Shown here one piece after another: positions 5,658 to 8,380 of a stretch of DNA of 8,380 nucleotides (within the stretch, counting starts at the first letter, position 1; every line of letters starts with the position of its first letter). The notes beneath the pieces were generated by a model. That model saw only the letters and a list, made by a program, of their open reading frames with translations. It did no database searches and was not told where the DNA came from. This DNA is from Phycisphaerales bacterium (GTDB lineage: Bacteria; Planctomycetota; Phycisphaerae; SM23-33). The stretch spans positions 6,664 through 15,043 of the forward strand of contig PMBX01000261.1 of NCBI GenBank assembly GCA_003153915.1, read 5' to 3'. The position numbers and the translations under genes were made by a program.

Positions 5658-8380
5658 ATGCTGGACAAGATGCTTCAATGCAGGCCGATGCGCCAGGCCC
5701 ACAAGCGGCTGGCGGAAGGGGTGATTCTGCGCCTATGGGGGGTCTGGGGTTCCGCCTCGCCTCTGGTGGCTGCGACGTTGGGACGGATGCGACATGGCCC
5801 AGTTCTGTTGGTGACCGCCCACCTCGATGCCGCCGACAATGCTGCCGACGACTTGGAGGTCTTGACGGGCCAGGCGGCGACGCTGTTGCCCGCTTGGGAA
5901 CTGGAGTTGGCCGGCGATCATCTCAACGACGAGGTGGCCGCTGAGCGGCTGAGCGTCTGCGACCTGCTATCCGGCCCGCCGGGGCAAGGAACCAACCCGC
6001 CGCCGTTTATCGTCGCTTCCATCCTGTCGCTGATGCAACCGGTGCCGTCGGCGGAGGCATTACACCACAGGCGAGTGGCGTTGGAGAACAACCAGCAGAC
6101 CGATCCAGACCTTCTTGCGGCCCGATTGATCGATGGTGGGTTGGAGCACGTCGAGGCGGCCGACGAACAGGGCCAGTTCGCCCGTCGCGGCGGGATTCTG
6201 GACGTGTTTCCGCGTGGCGCCTCCCAGCCGCTACGTATCGAGTTCTTCGGCGATCGTATCGAATCGATCCGCCGTTATGACCCCGACACGCAGCGGAGCG
6301 TCGATCACCTCGACCGATGCCAACTGTTGCTGTCCGCCACGGCCCAGGGTGAGCCTGCCCCGACGGGTAGCCTGATGTCTTACCTGCCGGCAGATACGTT
6401 GGTCTGTATCCTGGAACCAGGCGAGGTCGCCGAGTTGGCCCGTGAGATTCACGAGCGAATCCGCGATACCGCAAACCAGCGCGCCATCGGTGGGACCGAG
6501 GCGGTGGGTGACGAGCGGTCCATGTCGCCGGCGATGTCCTTATTGACTCCACAAGACTGCCTGGAGCAATTGCGGCGGTTTTCCATGGTGGAGATGCACG
6601 CCTTCCGCCCCGGTGATGACCGGGGGGCGGTCAACCTGGGCATCCGTTCGCTGGGGCAGCTTCCTGTCGATCCGTCGGCGGCGATCGAGGAACTCGGAGA
6701 GATGTCCGCCACCGAGGAGGTGTGGGTCTACTGCGAAAACATCGCCGAGGAGAAACGATTCAACGAGTTGTTGGCGACGCGCCATCCGAAGCTGACCGGG
6801 CGGTTCCACACGGCCATCGGGCACATTCATTCCGGGTTTGCGTTCCCCGCGCTGCGCCTCGTCGTGGCCGGGCACCACGAGGTCTTCCACCGCTACGCCA
6901 AGCGCCGCCGGCTACGGCGGATTCGCGCCGGCCGGCCCATCGAGTCGTTGCTGGACCTGCATCCCGGCGATTACGTGGTGCACGTCTCGCACGGTATCGC
7001 CCGCTTCCAAGGCCTGCGGACGCTCCAGCGCGACGGTAGGAGCGAGGAATTCCTGACGTTGCGGTTCGCCGATAACGCTCTGTTGCACGTCCCGGCCGGA
7101 AGCATCAATTTGGTGCAGAAATATGTCGGTTCCCGACAACATAGGCCCAGCCTGTCCAAATTGGGCGGGACGGCCTGGAGCAAGCAGAAGCAGCGTGTCG
7201 TCGAGGCGGTGTCGGACCTGGCGGCGGAACTGCTCCGCATCCAGGCCGTTCGCCAGGCCACCCCTGGCTTTTGCTTCCCATCCGGGTCGGACTGGCAGCA
7301 GCAGTTCGCCGGGGAGTTTATCTACTCCGAGACAGCCGACCAGATTTCCGCCATTGAGGCAATCGATACGGACATGGCCGCTGCTCGTCCGATGGACCGC
7401 CTGTTGTGCGGCGACGTGGGCTATGGAAAGACCGAACTGGCGATGCGAGCAGCGTTCCGGGCCGCCGAGGCGGGAAAGCAGGTCGCCGTGCTGGTCCCCA
7501 CCACCGTGTTGGCCGACCAACACCACCGCACCTTCGGCGAGCGGTTCGCCGATTACCCCATGCACATCGAGGTGCTCAGCCGGTTTCGATCCGCCGCCAC
7601 GGTGGCTGACGTATTGGCGCGGCTGGCTGTCGGAAAGGTGGACATCGTTATTGGAACACACCGGCTGCTCAGCAAGGACGTGAGGTTCTCCGATTTGGGC
7701 TTGGTGATTATCGACGAGGAGCAGCGGTTCGGCGTCCGCCACAAGGAGCACCTCAAGGGCCTCCGCGCCCACGTGGACGTGCTGACTATGACGGCAACGC
7801 CGATCCCGCGGACGATGCACATGGCGCTGGTGGGCCTGCGCGACATCAGTTCGCTGGCCACCCCGCCGCTGGACCGCCGGGCCATCTACACCGAGGTCTG
7901 CCACTACGACGACCGCCTCATACGCCAGGCGATTCTCCGCGAGTTGAACCGCCAGGGGCAGGTCTTTTTCGTCCACAACCGCGTCCACGATATCCAGTCT
8001 CTGGCCGATCGCGTCCGTGGGCTGGCCGGCCAGGCCCGCGTCGCCGTTGCGCACGGCCAGATGGCTGGTGGGCAACTGGAGAAGGTCATGTTGGCTTTCG
8101 TTGCCGGCGACATCGACGTGCTGGTCTGCACCACGATCATCGAGTCAGGCCTGGACATCCCCACGGCCAACACGATTATCATCCACGAGGCCGACCGATT
8201 CGGTCTTGCGGAGCTTCACCAGCTTCGCGGCCGCGTGGGGAGGTACAAACACCGCGCATACTGCTATCTGCTGCTTCCGGAGCGACGGCCCGTTGCGCCG
8301 GTGGCCGCTCGGCGATTGAAGGCCATCGAGGAGTTCTCGGACCTAGGGGCCGGTTTCCAGATCGCCATGCGCGACCTGGA
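5658..8380 (+). CDS. mfd: Transcription-repair coupling factor Mfd (C-terminal end outside window)
   Basis: ATP-dependent DNA translocase that removes RNA polymerase stalled at lesions and recruits UvrA. The window holds 907 codons of a family usually near 1150 residues. In order: a UvrB-like N-terminal module (GSASPLVAATL near residue 31; RRGGILDVFPRG near 178), the RNA-polymerase-interacting, CarD-like domain (LHPGDYVVHVSHGIARFQG from about 434), then the RecG-like translocase: Walker A GDVGYGKTE (585-593), DEEQ (686-689), TATPIPRT (712-719), TTIIESGLDIP (825-835), LRGRVGR (856-862) and the beginning of the TRG region (LGAGFQIAMRDLE) at the edge. All helicase motifs are intact. The UvrA-binding C terminus is not visible. 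The start is uncertain: ATG 5658 gives an N terminus of usual size, while in-frame ATGs at 5505, 5535 and 5574 would add 51, 41 or 28 residues. None has a strong Shine-Dalgarno. galE lies divergently upstream. Confidence 0.95.
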   Translation, partial: MLDKMLQCRPMRQAHKRLAEGVILRLWGVWGSASPLVAATLGRMRHGPVLLVTAHLDAADNAADDLEVLTGQAATLLPAWELELAGDHLNDEVAAERLSVCDLLSGPPGQGTNPPPFIVASILSLMQPVPSAEALHHRRVALENNQQTDPDLLAARLIDGGLEHVEAADEQGQFARRGGILDVFPRGASQPLRIEFFGDRIESIRRYDPDTQRSVDHLDRCQLLLSATAQGEPAPTGSLMSYLPADTLVCILEPGEVAELAREIHERIRDTANQRAIGGTEAVGDERSMSPAMSLLTPQDCLEQLRRFSMVEMHAFRPGDDRGAVNLGIRSLGQLPVDPSAAIEELGEMSATEEVWVYCENIAEEKRFNELLATRHPKLTGRFHTAIGHIHSGFAFPALRLVVAGHHEVFHRYAKRRRLRRIRAGRPIESLLDLHPGDYVVHVSHGIARFQGLRTLQRDGRSEEFLTLRFADNALLHVPAGSINLVQKYVGSRQHRPSLSKLGGTAWSKQKQRVVEAVSDLAAELLRIQAVRQATPGFCFPSGSDWQQQFAGEFIYSETADQISAIEAIDTDMAAARPMDRLLCGDVGYGKTELAMRAAFRAAEAGKQVAVLVPTTVLADQHHRTFGERFADYPMHIEVLSRFRSAATVADVLARLAVGKVDIVIGTHRLLSKDVRFSDLGLVIIDEEQRFGVRHKEHLKGLRAHVDVLTMTATPIPRTMHMALVGLRDISSLATPPLDRRAIYTEVCHYDDRLIRQAILRELNRQGQVFFVHNRVHDIQSLADRVRGLAGQARVAVAHGQMAGGQLEKVMLAFVAGDIDVLVCTTIIESGLDIPTANTIIIHEADRFGLAELHQLRGRVGRYKHRAYCYLLLPERRPVAPVAARRLKAIEEFSDLGAGFQIAMRDL

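Noticed and set aside
6912..8075. 387-codon open frame on the minus strand
   Set aside because: Antisense to the Mfd translocase motifs; composition (His/Gln/Gly/Val) is that of a reverse-frame shadow, with no domain.

Overview
The window is a GC-rich bacterial chromosomal segment (roughly 60% G+C in the coding parts) with five genes, two of them cut by the window edges. In order they are: a radical-SAM lysine 2,3-aminomutase-type gene (minus, C-terminal end missing), a TetR/AcrR-family repressor (minus), an unusual protein joining a MerR/excisionase-like helix-turn-helix to a degenerate GspE/PilB secretion-ATPase module (plus), UDP-glucose 4-epimerase galE (minus), and the transcription-repair coupling factor mfd (plus, C-terminal end missing). 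No rRNA, tRNA, CRISPR array, insertion sequence, phage gene or integrase was seen. Gene content and composition would fit Planctomycetota or a related PVC/deep-branching Gram-negative lineage, but this is a guess from style, not a proof.

Layout. Positions 1-1767 hold a leftward pair: tetR (1135-1767) followed after 64 bp by kamA (start 1070, running off the left edge). A perfect 5-4-5 palindrome at 1771-1784 lies directly upstream of tetR and overlaps its candidate -10 box, which suggests autorepression and perhaps a leaderless message. Positions 1768-2460 form a long, AT-richer divergent intergenic region with two or three small hairpins and a good candidate promoter (2308-2336) for the rightward gene. 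That gene, 2461-4407, encodes 648 residues and converges with galE (4441-5418, minus) across only 33 bp. galE has a well-formed promoter and ribosome-binding site. Divergently from it, mfd begins, most likely at 5658, and is still open at the right edge after 907 codons.

How the genes fit together. galE (nucleotide-sugar metabolism), mfd (repair of transcription-blocking lesions) and kamA (lysine to beta-lysine) look like independent chromosomal genes rather than a pathway cluster. The only plausible regulatory unit is tetR-kamA. The most interesting object is the 2461-4407 protein. It keeps the overall fold signature of a type II secretion/type IV pilus ATPase, including the distal four-cysteine metal site, but it has lost the Walker A lysine and the histidine-box motif. 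It carries a DNA-binding-type domain at its N terminus and a long acidic proline-rich linker. It looks like a secretion-ATPase-derived pseudoenzyme, possibly with a regulatory or scaffold role.
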